NCBI GenBank assembly: GCA_002694465.1
Contig: NZMG01000010.1
Coordinates: 1 to 40,656 of the forward strand
DNA length: 40,656 bases
Direction of reading: 5' to 3'
DNA from: Flavobacteriaceae bacterium
GTDB lineage: Bacteria; Bacteroidota; Bacteroidia; Flavobacteriales; Flavobacteriaceae
Positions 17,422 to 26,600 of the stretch are shown piece by piece. Both the position numbers and the translations under genes were made by a program. The notes under the pieces are model-generated. The model was not told the DNA's origin. It saw nothing but the letters and a program-made list of their open reading frames with translations, and made no database searches. How positions within the stretch are numbered: the stretch's first letter is position 1; each line of letters opens with the position of its first letter.

Positions 17422-17467
17422 TAAAGATACTGATTTTCAAATTGGAAGAAATACGTAGTAATACTTA
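17422..17467 (-). promoter_or_regulatory. putative eCIS operon promoter with degenerate LuxR-type operator
   Basis: Read on the minus strand, TAAGTA-TTAC-TACGTA (17467 to 17452) is followed after 22 bases by TATCTTTA (17429 to 17422), a one-mismatch -7 box, 49 bases before the operon start. The inverted repeat matches T(A/G)CGTA-N4-TACG(T/C)A of the sites at 23281 and 23576 with one mismatch, and the spacing is within one base of theirs. This is pattern evidence only. Confidence 0.45.
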
Positions 17468-17480
17468 TTCTAATTTAAGG

Positions 17481-18098
17481 CTAAATTTCCAAATCCCCTT
17501 TACCTTCACGCACTAAGATGGGTTCATCACCAGTTAAATCGATGACAGTAGATGCTATATTCCCGCCATAGCCACCATCAATAACAATATCCACAAGGTT
17601 GTTCCATTTTTCATATATTAATTCAGGATCGGTGGTATATTCAATAACCTCATCTTCGTCTTTAATTGAGGTAGAAACAATAGGGTTCCCAAGCGCACGA
17701 ACAATAGCTCTAGCTACTGAATGATCTGGTACTCGAATCCCCACTTCCTTTTTCTTTTTAAATGCCGATGGTAAATTATTATTACTTGGAAGAATAAAAG
17801 TATAAGGTCCTGGCAGGGCTCTTTTAAGAAGTTTAAAGGTACTGGTATCTATTTGCTTAACATAATCACTTAAATTACTTAAGTCTTCACAAATAAAGGA
17901 TAAGTTGGCCTTTTCAAGCTTCACTCCTTTTATTTGCGCAATTCGCTCCAAAGCACTTTTATTAGTAATGTCACAACCTAAAGCATAGACTGTATCACTA
18001 GGATAGATAATTAATCCACCGTTCTTCAGTGTTTTTACCACTTTCTGAATTTCCTTGGGATTGGGATTCTCTTCGTAAATTTTAATAAGTTGGGCCAT
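17481..18098 (-). CDS. YrdC/Sua5/YciO-family protein (threonylcarbamoyl-AMP synthase-like)
   Basis: The 205-residue protein matches the Sua5-YciO-YrdC domain along its whole length: LKNGGLIIYPSDTVYALGCD near residue 27, LPGPYTFILP near 91, VGIRVPDHSVARAIVRALG near 118, and the end with GNIASTVIDLTGDEPILVREG. TsaC/Sua5 proteins make the threonylcarbamoyl-AMP used for the t6A base of ANN-decoding tRNAs. The phosphate-binding signature usually written KxRxxxxPL reads here as IKGVKLEKANLS, closer to the YciO branch, so the enzymatic role is less sure than the fold. No Sua5-type C-terminal domain is present. A -7-like TATCTTTA lies upstream on the minus strand. Confidence 0.85.
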   Translation of the reverse strand: MAQLIKIYEENPNPKEIQKVVKTLKNGGLIIYPSDTVYALGCDITNKSALERIAQIKGVKLEKANLSFICEDLSNLSDYVKQIDTSTFKLLKRALPGPYTFILPSNNNLPSAFKKKKEVGIRVPDHSVARAIVRALGNPIVSTSIKDEDEVIEYTTDPELIYEKWNNLVDIVIDGGYGGNIASTVIDLTGDEPILVREGKGDLEI

Positions 18099-18121
18099 AA
18101 ACTATCAATTTCAAGGCTTTA

Positions 18122-18129
18122 TAAAGATA
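18122..18129 (-). promoter_or_regulatory. -7-like promoter box for the YrdC-family gene
   Basis: On the minus strand the bases read TATCTTTA, 23 bases upstream of the start codon at 18098. No clear -33 element was seen. Confidence 0.4.
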
Positions 18130-18163
18130 CGCTCTTTTCTGAAACTGTTTGGCATAGAATAAA

Positions 18164-20482
18164 TTATTCAATAACACTTAGCTTGGCAAACCGAAGCAAC
18201 AATTTTTTTAACCCGCCATTTTCAAAATTAATTTCGGCTTTTGTATCAGCTCCAACGCCTTCTATCTTCACAATTTTTCCTATCCCGAAACGAACGTGCT
18301 CAACCATAGAACCTACTGATAGATTGGCATCTTCTGCACTAAAATTTTTATCTGCACTACTAGTAACAGGTTTTAATCTGCGTAATTTTTGTAATTGAGC
18401 TTCTGTAGGCCCTTTAGGTGGTGTTCCAGCCGAAGGCTTTCGCAATCGCAACTTACTTTTATCAATATCATCAAAGATATCGGAATCAATTAAAGGCTTG
18501 TATTTATGTTCTGTTATGGGTGTAAGATATTCCAAATAACTATCATCGATTTCTTCAATAAATCGGCTAGGCTCTGCATCTATCAATTTTCCCCAACGGT
18601 ACCTCGTTTGTGCATAAGTTAAAAAGGCTTGCTTTTCTGCTCGTGTGATGGCTACATAAAACAAACGGCGTTCTTCTTCTAATTCGGCACGCGTGTTCAT
18701 ACTCATAGCACTGGGGAACAAGTCCTCTTCCATCCCCACTATATACACATACGGAAACTCCAATCCTTTAGCCAAATGCACCGTCATTAAAGCTACTTTA
18801 TTATCGTCGCCCTTATCGTTATCCATATCGGTAGCAAGGGCAACGTCTTCCAAAAATTCTGAAAGTGCCCCTGTAGCATCTGCAAGTTCTTTTTGTTCCT
18901 CTACAAAATCTCGCATCCCGTTCAGTAACTCTTCTAAGTTTTCAATTCGAGCAATTCCTTCGGGCGTACCGTCCTTTTTTAATTCGGTAAGTAAACCTGT
19001 TTTTTTGGTTACGTGTTCGGCTATTTCAAAGGCATTGTAATTCTGATTCAACACTTGAAAACTCTGTATCATCGTCACAAAATCTTGCAGCTTGTTTTTA
19101 GTACCGCTGTTAATCTTTAAATCGATTTTATCTATGTTTTCCATCACTTCAAACACCGAACGGTTGTAGTGATTGGCTGCTACAATCAATCTTTCTAAGG
19201 TGGTATCCCCTATCCCTCGTGCAGGATAATTAATGACTCGCTTCAATGCTTCTTCATCCTTGGGATTCAGAATTAAGCGTAAATAAGCAATCACATCCTT
19301 TATCTCTTTCCGTTGATAAAAACTCAACCCGCCATAAATGCGATAAGGAATGTCCTTCTTCCGAAGCGCATCTTCCATGGCACGAGACTGTGCATTGGTA
19401 CGATACAAAATGGCAAAATCATCATATTTTAACTGATGATTCATCATGGTTTCAAAAATAGAACTCGCCACAAATCGCCCTTCGTCCCCATCGGTCATCG
19501 TTCGGTTTACCTTTATTTTATTTCCTTCATCATTAGCGGTCCAAACCACTTTATCCAAGCGATTCTTATTCTTTTCAATAATGCTATTGGCAGCATTCAC
19601 TATATTCTTCGTAGAACGATAGTTTTGTTCCAAACGGTACACCCGTACATCCTCATAATCCTTCTGAAAATTGAGTATGTTATTAATATTCGCTCCGCGA
19701 AATGCATAAATACTCTGTGCATCATCCCCTACCACACAAATATTCTGAAACCTATCACTCAACGCACGCACAATTAAATACTGACTGTGATTGGTATCTT
19801 GGTACTCATCCACCAAAATATAGCGGAATCGGTTTTGATACTTTGCCAACACATCAGGGAAGCGAGTTAATAATTCATTCGTTTTAAGCAGTAAATCGTC
19901 AAAATCCATGGCACCAGCCTTAAAGCAACGATCAACATAGTTTTTATAGATATCTCCCAAACGTGGCATTTTTGCCATAGCATCGGCTTCCATTAACTCG
20001 GGATTGGCGAAATATGCCTTCACCGTAATCAAGCTATTTTTATAGGAAGATATTCTGGAGTAAACCTGCTTGTACTTATAGATATCCTTATCAAGTTGCA
20101 TTTCCTTGATAATTGCACGAATCACACTCTGGCTATCCTGCGTATCATAGATGGTAAAATTAGAAGGATAGCCTAATCGCTCTGCCTCAAACCGAAGAAT
20201 TTTCGCAAACACACTATGGAAAGTTCCCATCCATAAGTTTTTTGCCTCACTACTTCCCACAATCTGCGAAATACGCTTCTTCATTTCTCGCGCTGCTTTA
20301 TTGGTAAAGGTCAATGCCAAAATAGAAAAGGAGTCCACCCCTTGCGACATTAAATACGCAATTCTATAGGTTAGTACACGTGTCTTTCCAGACCCGGCAC
20401 CTGCTATCACAATCATCGCCCCGTCTTTTTGTAAAACAGGGGCTAACTGAGCGTCATTTAATTGTTCTAAATATTCCTGCAA
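18164..20482 (-). CDS. uvrD: UvrD/PcrA-type ATP-dependent DNA helicase
   Basis: The 772-residue protein carries the SF1A helicase motifs in order: Q-motif region LNDAQLAPV, Walker A AGAGSGKT (residues 27-34), LALTFTNKAAREMKKRI, the Walker B YILVDEYQDTNHSQ, VVGDDAQSIYAFRGA, RLEQNYRS, VALMTVHLAKGLEFPYVYI and FYVAITRAE. The C-terminus (from about 720, SVGSMVEHVRFGIGKIVKIEG) has the small Tudor-like fold of PcrA/UvrD that touches RNA polymerase. It unwinds 3'-5' in nucleotide excision and mismatch repair and removes RecA or stalled polymerase. Length fits the family. It is divergent from the kinase operon, with 154 bases between them. Confidence 0.96.
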   Translation of the reverse strand: MQEYLEQLNDAQLAPVLQKDGAMIVIAGAGSGKTRVLTYRIAYLMSQGVDSFSILALTFTNKAAREMKKRISQIVGSSEAKNLWMGTFHSVFAKILRFEAERLGYPSNFTIYDTQDSQSVIRAIIKEMQLDKDIYKYKQVYSRISSYKNSLITVKAYFANPELMEADAMAKMPRLGDIYKNYVDRCFKAGAMDFDDLLLKTNELLTRFPDVLAKYQNRFRYILVDEYQDTNHSQYLIVRALSDRFQNICVVGDDAQSIYAFRGANINNILNFQKDYEDVRVYRLEQNYRSTKNIVNAANSIIEKNKNRLDKVVWTANDEGNKIKVNRTMTDGDEGRFVASSIFETMMNHQLKYDDFAILYRTNAQSRAMEDALRKKDIPYRIYGGLSFYQRKEIKDVIAYLRLILNPKDEEALKRVINYPARGIGDTTLERLIVAANHYNRSVFEVMENIDKIDLKINSGTKNKLQDFVTMIQSFQVLNQNYNAFEIAEHVTKKTGLLTELKKDGTPEGIARIENLEELLNGMRDFVEEQKELADATGALSEFLEDVALATDMDNDKGDDNKVALMTVHLAKGLEFPYVYIVGMEEDLFPSAMSMNTRAELEEERRLFYVAITRAEKQAFLTYAQTRYRWGKLIDAEPSRFIEEIDDSYLEYLTPITEHKYKPLIDSDIFDDIDKSKLRLRKPSAGTPPKGPTEAQLQKLRRLKPVTSSADKNFSAEDANLSVGSMVEHVRFGIGKIVKIEGVGADTKAEINFENGGLKKLLLRFAKLSVIE

Positions 20483-20636
20483 GGGTATTTTTTCAGAAGA
20501 TTTTTAAAAGTTGAAAAATAGGAAAATTGAAAGAAAATTTAGATACAATACCGTATAAATTATGAACAAACAAATTGATTTTCCCTATTTTTAATTTTTT
20601 TTAAAACACCTAATGTATTTTAAAAACTAGCATTCT

Positions 20637-22664
20637 ATGAAATATTATTTTTTTGCATTTCTATTATTTACCATTTCAACGAATGTAAAATCACAAGAAA
20701 GTGAAACTGAAAAAACTATTGCATCTTTAAAACAAAAGATTGCCACATCTCAAAAAGCTGAAAAACTTAGGTGGATGGATAGCCTGTCTAACATCATTGC
20801 CTTCGACACACCTTTTGAAGATGACTCCTTAGTAAAAGCCACTTCTCAATTTGCCATTTCTTTAGACTCTTTTAACATCGCCATACACCATACAGCCAAC
20901 CAAATTTATTATTTAACCAATATCAAAGGAACTCCCGAAGAAGCAAAGAAACTTTACCTCTCTACTAGAAAATACCTCCCTAGGGTAACCCTTGCGGAAG
21001 CAAAGTGTAAATTTTACTACGATGCTGGGAACACTTATTTCTACTTAAGGGATTTTTCTACTGCCTTGCAGTTATATGATAGTATTCAATACCTCTCCTC
21101 TCAAACAAAAACTGGAAAATACCTAGGGTTATCTAAAATGGCAAAAGGCCAGGTGTATACAGATATGGGGGATTTTGGTAAAGCGTCATTAGAGCTACAA
21201 GACGCTATAAGATATTACCAAACAAACAAAGACACCTTAGGTCTTGTGGGTGCCAGAAACTCTTTAGTAATACTCTATAGTAAAAACCGTTTTTTTAAGG
21301 AAGCTAAGCAAGAACGGGACCAGCTTATTGCCATATCCTTAAAGCAGGAAGATTACAACTCCTTACCTGCATTATATTACAATGCAGCCGCAGACCAACG
21401 TAAAACCAAAGATATCAAAGCACGTATTAGGTATTTAAACCAAGCCTTAGAAGCTACCTATAAGTCTAAATACAAAGAGTATTACGAGCCAATCATGTTA
21501 TCGGGGCTAGTCTTGGCGTATGCCGAAGCAGATAGCCTTTCCAAAGCACAAGAATTCTTAAAAATTATAGAAGCCAACAAAGAAAAAAATACGACTGGAC
21601 CTTATCGCACCTATTATTTAGAAGCCATTAAAGCCGTAGAATTACTTAAAAAGAATTATGCCAATGCCATACAATATGGAGAAGAATACCTATCCTTAAT
21701 GAAAGAAGGAAAACAATACGAAGAAATTGAATTTGGAGAATACTTTTTATACCAAGCCTATGAGACCATAGGCAACCAAAGCAAAGCATTCCAACATTAC
21801 AAGGCGTACAACAACTTAAAAGATTCTATTGGTGACTCTCAAAAAGTACGGGTACTTTCCTACTACCAAACCCTATATGAAACCGAAAAAAGAGACCTAA
21901 CCATAAAAGCGCAAGAGACAAACATCGCCCTTTTAGATGAAAAGAATAAAGTAAAAAACCAGTGGTTATTATTTGGAGGCATGGGATTTCTCTCACTTTT
22001 TGGATTTGTTTGGGTCTTACGTTCCAGAAATTTTGCAAAAAGACGTCAGAAACTTCAGGAAAACTTTACTCAGGATATTTTAAAAACACAAGAAAATGAA
22101 CGTGCACGTATCGCTTCCGAACTTCACGACAGTGTGGGGCAAAAACTACTAATGATTAAAAACTCATTGGTTTCAAAAGAAACCGAAGACAAAAATGAAA
22201 TCGATTTAGTGGGTGAAACCATTAAAGAAGTACGAGAAATGTCTCACAACCTACATCCTTTTCAGTTTGAAAAATTAGGATTAATAACATCCTTAAAAAA
22301 TATGGTAGAGACCTTTCAGAAAAACTCTAATATATTTTATTCCGAAGACATTGAAATACAAGATGGACTCATTACTAAAGAAAATGAAATATATGTATTT
22401 AGAATGCTACAAGAGGCAATGACCAACGTAGAAAAACACTCACAAGCTACAGCTTGTAACCTCACTTCTAAAGAAACAAAAAACTATCTTGTGTTTACCC
22501 TAAAAGACAATGGAAAAGGCTTTAAAGCCGATTCAATGAATACAAATGAAGGACTAGGTATGAAAACCCTAAAAGAACGCGCCCAGTATATTGGTGCTAC
22601 ATTGGATATCGAATCTGTTCCTGAAAAAGGATCCAGTGTATCCATTAAAATACCTAAAAAATGA
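20637..22664 (+). CDS. TPR-containing sensor histidine kinase (HisKA_3 type)
   Basis: The 675-residue protein has a signal peptide (residues 1-19), a periplasmic region of tetratricopeptide-like helices (about 60-400), a coiled stretch, and one membrane span (about residues 441-460, WLLFGGMGFLSLFGFVWVL). After it come the HisKA_3 dimerisation box ENERARIASELHDSVGQKL, with the phosphorylated His near 497, and a HATPase domain: N-box MLQEAMTNVEKHSQA, G1 box LKDNGKGF and G2 GLGMKTLKERA. This is the NarX/DesK-like class found in Bacteroidota, where the TPR part senses an unknown signal. The stop overlaps the regulator's ATG (ATGA), so the pair is translationally coupled. Confidence 0.94.
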   Translation: MKYYFFAFLLFTISTNVKSQESETEKTIASLKQKIATSQKAEKLRWMDSLSNIIAFDTPFEDDSLVKATSQFAISLDSFNIAIHHTANQIYYLTNIKGTPEEAKKLYLSTRKYLPRVTLAEAKCKFYYDAGNTYFYLRDFSTALQLYDSIQYLSSQTKTGKYLGLSKMAKGQVYTDMGDFGKASLELQDAIRYYQTNKDTLGLVGARNSLVILYSKNRFFKEAKQERDQLIAISLKQEDYNSLPALYYNAAADQRKTKDIKARIRYLNQALEATYKSKYKEYYEPIMLSGLVLAYAEADSLSKAQEFLKIIEANKEKNTTGPYRTYYLEAIKAVELLKKNYANAIQYGEEYLSLMKEGKQYEEIEFGEYFLYQAYETIGNQSKAFQHYKAYNNLKDSIGDSQKVRVLSYYQTLYETEKRDLTIKAQETNIALLDEKNKVKNQWLLFGGMGFLSLFGFVWVLRSRNFAKRRQKLQENFTQDILKTQENERARIASELHDSVGQKLLMIKNSLVSKETEDKNEIDLVGETIKEVREMSHNLHPFQFEKLGLITSLKNMVETFQKNSNIFYSEDIEIQDGLITKENEIYVFRMLQEAMTNVEKHSQATACNLTSKETKNYLVFTLKDNGKGFKADSMNTNEGLGMKTLKERAQYIGATLDIESVPEKGSSVSIKIPKK

Positions 22665-23287
22665 ATCCAACCGTTATCGTTGCAGACGACCACCCCATTC
22701 TTTTAACAGGAACAAAAGCATTTTTGGAAAGTAAACGGTTTAATATACTAACTACAGCTCTAGATGGTAACGAAGCATACAATGCAATTGTAAATCACAG
22801 TCCCGATATTGCCATTTTAGATTTTGATATGCCCAAACTTAACGGACTTGAAATTGCATTACAATGCCAACAAAAGGGATTTAAAACAAAAATAATCATT
22901 CTCACACTCTACAAGCAAGAAGCTATTTTAAATGAAGTAGGGAAGACAACCCATGGCTATCTCTTAAAAGAAGACGCCTTACAAGAAATCGAGTTTTGTA
23001 TCAACGAAGTACTGGCAGGAAAAACCTTTGTGAGTAAACATATTACAGAAGGCATTCATTTTTCTAAAGAAACTGAAGAACTCAAAAACCTCACCGTCGC
23101 CGAAGCAAAAATCTTGAAGTATCTCGCCAAAAATTTTTCATCCTCCCAAATTGCCGAAGAACTCTTTATCTCCAAACGTACCGTAGAAAAACACCGTAGC
23201 AATATCATAAAAAAATTGGAAATTCCCCCTACCCAAAATGGCTTATTACTCTGGGTGCAAAAACATCCCCATTTATTTAATACGTAG
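22661..23287 (+). CDS. NarL/FixJ-type response regulator
   Basis: The 208-residue protein has a receiver domain (residues 1-120) with the acidic pocket DD at 9-10, the phospho-acceptor Asp 54 in AILDFDMPKLNG, Thr in IIILTLYKQ, and Lys in YLLKED. A LuxR-type HTH follows (about 140-200) with LTVAEAKILKYLAKNFSSSQIAEEL and the recognition helix ISKRTVEKHRSNIIKKL. It is the partner of the overlapping kinase. The stop codon TAG lies inside the inverted repeat at 23281-23296, so the gene's end and the next operator overlap. Confidence 0.95.
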   Translation: MNPTVIVADDHPILLTGTKAFLESKRFNILTTALDGNEAYNAIVNHSPDIAILDFDMPKLNGLEIALQCQQKGFKTKIIILTLYKQEAILNEVGKTTHGYLLKEDALQEIEFCINEVLAGKTFVSKHITEGIHFSKETEELKNLTVAEAKILKYLAKNFSSSQIAEELFISKRTVEKHRSNIIKKLEIPPTQNGLLLWVQKHPHLFNT

Positions 23288-23327
23288 GTATACGCATTTT
23301 TTTTAAAACTCCATACCCTTAGTTTTA
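23281..23327 (+). promoter_or_regulatory. operator and promoter of the solo HTH gene
   Basis: TACGTA-GGTA-TACGCA (23281-23296) is an inverted repeat of two six-base half-sites around four bases. A T8A4 run follows, and 22 bases after the repeat comes TTAGTTTTA, containing the -7-like TAGTTTTA (23320-23327), 3 bases before the ATG. There is no normal -33 element, as expected if a bound activator replaces it. Confidence 0.55.
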
Positions 23328-23330
23328 GGT

Positions 23331-23582
23331 ATGAATTTAAAAAAAGAAATACCTCCACAGGATGCGTCTAAACCAGTATTAGTTTTTAGTAACGTAGAGC
23401 TTGAAATACTTCACTTTATAAAAAATGGAATGACCTCTGCAGAAATGGCAATACTAAGAAATTGCTCTGTAAGAACTATAGAAAAGCATCGTAGTAATAT
23501 CATTCGAAAGCTAAAGTTAAAATCATCGCAAAATGCACTATTGATATGGATTATGAATAATCACCATATCCTCAATGCGTAG
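23331..23582 (+). CDS. solitary LuxR-type HTH protein without receiver domain
   Basis: The 83-residue protein is almost only a GerE/LuxR DNA-binding domain: FSNVELEILHFIKNGMTSAEM, then CSVRTIEKHRSNIIRKLKL and a tail SQNALLIWIMNNHHILNA. The whole stretch matches the C-terminal part of the preceding regulator (TVEKHRSNIIKKLEI, QNGLLLWVQKHPHLFNT). It cannot be phosphorylated because it has no receiver, so it may act constitutively, be controlled by its own level, or form heterodimers with the regulator. The operator also recurs after its stop codon, so gene end plus operator look like a tandem duplication. Any start other than 23331 would cut into the HTH. Confidence 0.85.
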   Translation: MNLKKEIPPQDASKPVLVFSNVELEILHFIKNGMTSAEMAILRNCSVRTIEKHRSNIIRKLKLKSSQNALLIWIMNNHHILNA

Positions 23583-23621
23583 GTCTACGTATTTTTTTAA
23601 AGCCTATTGAGGGTTAGCTTG
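23576..23621 (+). promoter_or_regulatory. operator and promoter of the HYR-repeat gene
   Basis: TGCGTA-GGTC-TACGTA (23576-23591) repeats the inverted repeat found before the solo HTH gene, again overlapping the upstream stop codon, again followed by a T-run, and again 22 bases before a TTAG that begins a weak -7-like element (TTAGCTTG, 23614-23621). The ATG is at 23647. Confidence 0.55.
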
Positions 23622-23646
23622 CACTTATCATCAAAACAACTAAATC

Positions 23647-26600
23647 ATGAAAAAAGGATTACTAGCACTAATACTTATTATCACTCCTCTACTTCAAATA
23701 CAGCTTATAGCTCAGGAAAGTGATAGTATATCGAGAAGCAACGAACTTCTATCGACCTTAAACGTAAATCGTGAAGTACCTAATTTTACAAATGGCCGTG
23801 CTACAGCACTACAAATATATGCTACCGATCCCGCAGCACCCAATTTGCAAGCAATAAATTTTAGTACTCCATTTACTGAAAGTGCTCCAAAATTTGGAGA
23901 CAAAGTACGGTTTACAACTTCCAATTCCAATAGGCTAATTACAAAAGTTGAAGTTGGGCTTTATCACTTAGAAACCAATTTGCAAGCACCTATTACCTTA
24001 GAGATTTCTATGTATTCTAATTGTCCAGCTACAAATTCCGAAAGCCAGGGTTTTGCTTGTGGTTCTGGGGCAGGAACCCTCATTCCAGGAAGTACCATGA
24101 CATTACCAGTCTTTTATCCTCCCAATGGTGCTTATTTAAAATCTTTTGACTTCACTACGCCTGTAAATGCATACGGTTATGGTAATGAAATAACTGTGGT
24201 ATTCAAAGCAGTAAGTTCTAGTAGTGTTTATATGATTGGTAATACCCCCATTGTTACGGGGAGTAGGCCAATAGGTGAGCCAACTCAAAGTCGCTATTCC
24301 ATTTGTGGTGAATCTGTGGATATTTCGGGGTGCAATGTTGCCTTTCCAACCCACGTAGATAATAATATTCTAATAAATATTATGGCAATAGAAGACAACA
24401 CACCGCCTATTGCTGTTTGTGAAGACATTACGGTTACCCTCAACCCTTTTCTTTCAAACACAATCGTAACACCAGCTATGATAAATGGCGGTAGCAGTGA
24501 TCCAGATGGTAGTATTACCCTTTCTATCCCTCCTTTTGGAAATGCCACTATGAACTGTAGCAATTTAGGGAATAATGTGGTTACATTAAACGTTACCGAT
24601 AGAGCGGGTAATACAGCTACCTGTACTGCTAATGTTACGGTAGAACCTTCTGAACTCACTATGGGGTGCCCCTCAAATGTAGTGCTTAATGCAGGGGCCA
24701 ATTGTAATGCCGAATATACACCTCCTTTGTTATTGGCTTCACAATCTTGCGAATCGGTTACCATAACACAAACCTCGGGTCCTACAGGAATAGTTACACT
24801 ACCCGTTGGGGTTACTACCTATTCTTATACCGCAAACAGTACCTCTGGAGATTCTGTCTCTTGTTCTTATACAGTAACCGTAGTGGATAATACCGTACCT
24901 GTCATAGAAAATTGCCCAACCAATATTACAGTTTCAAGTGAACCTAACGCTTGTGGTGCTAATGTAAGCTTTACAACTCCTTCTATTACCGATAATTGTC
25001 TTACTTTTTGGGCACAAGTACAAGGGCTTTCTTCAGGATCTTTTTTCCCTGTAGGAACAACCACCAATACCTTTTTGGGTTCCGACTTTGGAGGGCATGA
25101 TGTTGTTTGTGAGTTTACTGTAACAGTATTGGATACGAATCCACCGCAAATAACTTGCCCAGCAAATGCTACAGTAGAATGTACAGGAGAGAATATAACC
25201 ATTAGCGATTCTAGGGTTTTTTCCTATAATGGAGCGCCCCAAAGCTGGACCGATGCACAATATGGAAACGTGGTTAATGCTACAATAGATGTAGCAACTA
25301 TCCCAACGGGTGCAGTTATTACAGATATTCAAATTGGAGTTAATATGGATCATAGTTGGCTGGAAGATATAGGTCTAAAGCTAGTTAGTCCTAACGGAAC
25401 AGTAATTAACCTGCTTGATTGGGGCACTCTTTGTGAAGGACAAGCAGACACAGACAATATAGCTGCCATTTTTAAGGATAGTGCGCCTTTTACAGCTCCA
25501 GAAATCTGCGAAGGGCTCATATTTACTGGAGACGATAGTGAAAATTGTCCGCAATACTATTTAATTGATGCAGGAATTAGCGGTGCTGTAAAGCCCCAAG
25601 ATCAACTAAATGCGCTACTATTTGAAAATCTCCTAGGTATTTGGGAACTTCGTGTACAAGATGCTTTTGAGTTTGACGGAGGTTGCTTACACGACTTTAC
25701 GCTCGAAATATTTTACGATCTTGAAGTTGACCCAAATTCAGACCCATCCATTACAGGAATACCAACAGCAATGGACTGTGTAGGAACTCCCACCTTAAGT
25801 TATATAGATAGTATAAGCCCATTATGTGGTAATTCAAAAACAATAACCAGAACCTGGGAAGCCACAGATGCAGCAGGAAATACAGATACTTGCATACAAA
25901 CTATTACAGTAGTAGATACCACCCCACCCGTAGTAACTTGCCCTAGCGATATGGTAGTGCTAAACGATCCTAACACCTGTGGCGCCAACATTAATTATAC
26001 GGTGGAAGGAGAAGATGGTTGTAGTAATTTTACAGTAACACAAACAGGAGGGTTTGCCAGTGGTACTGTATTCCCAGTGGGAACTACCCTTAATACCTTT
26101 AATGTTACCGACGCTTGCGGAAATACTACTAGCTGTAGTTTTTCTGTTACAGTTCAAGATAATGAGGCTCCCACAACGGTATGTCAAGATATAACAGTAC
26201 AACTTGATGTCAATGGTACTGCCATCATCATAGCCAGCGACATAGATAACGGAAGTACAGATGCTTGCGGTATTGGCACTCTTGCTATAGATACAGATAC
26301 GTTCAATTGCAACAATATTGGGAATAACCTAGTAACCTTAACCGTAACCGATACGAATGGAAACTCCTCACAGTGCATAGCTACCGTAACAGTAGAAGAT
26401 ACAGTAGCGCCTTCCGTGGTGTGCCAAGATATTACTATTCAATTAAATGCTGCTGGCGAAGCATCCATACTACCAAGTGATATAGATAATGGAAGTACTG
26501 ATGCCTGTGGCATAAACAACATATCTATAGATATCGATTCATTTAATTGCAACGATGTAGGACCTAACAATGTAATACTTACCGTCACAGATAGCCACGG

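Noticed and set aside
24294..25353. Several antisense frames of 100-156 codons over the HYR gene
   Set aside because: They arise from the repeated codon pattern of the HYR modules; none has family features or a promoter.
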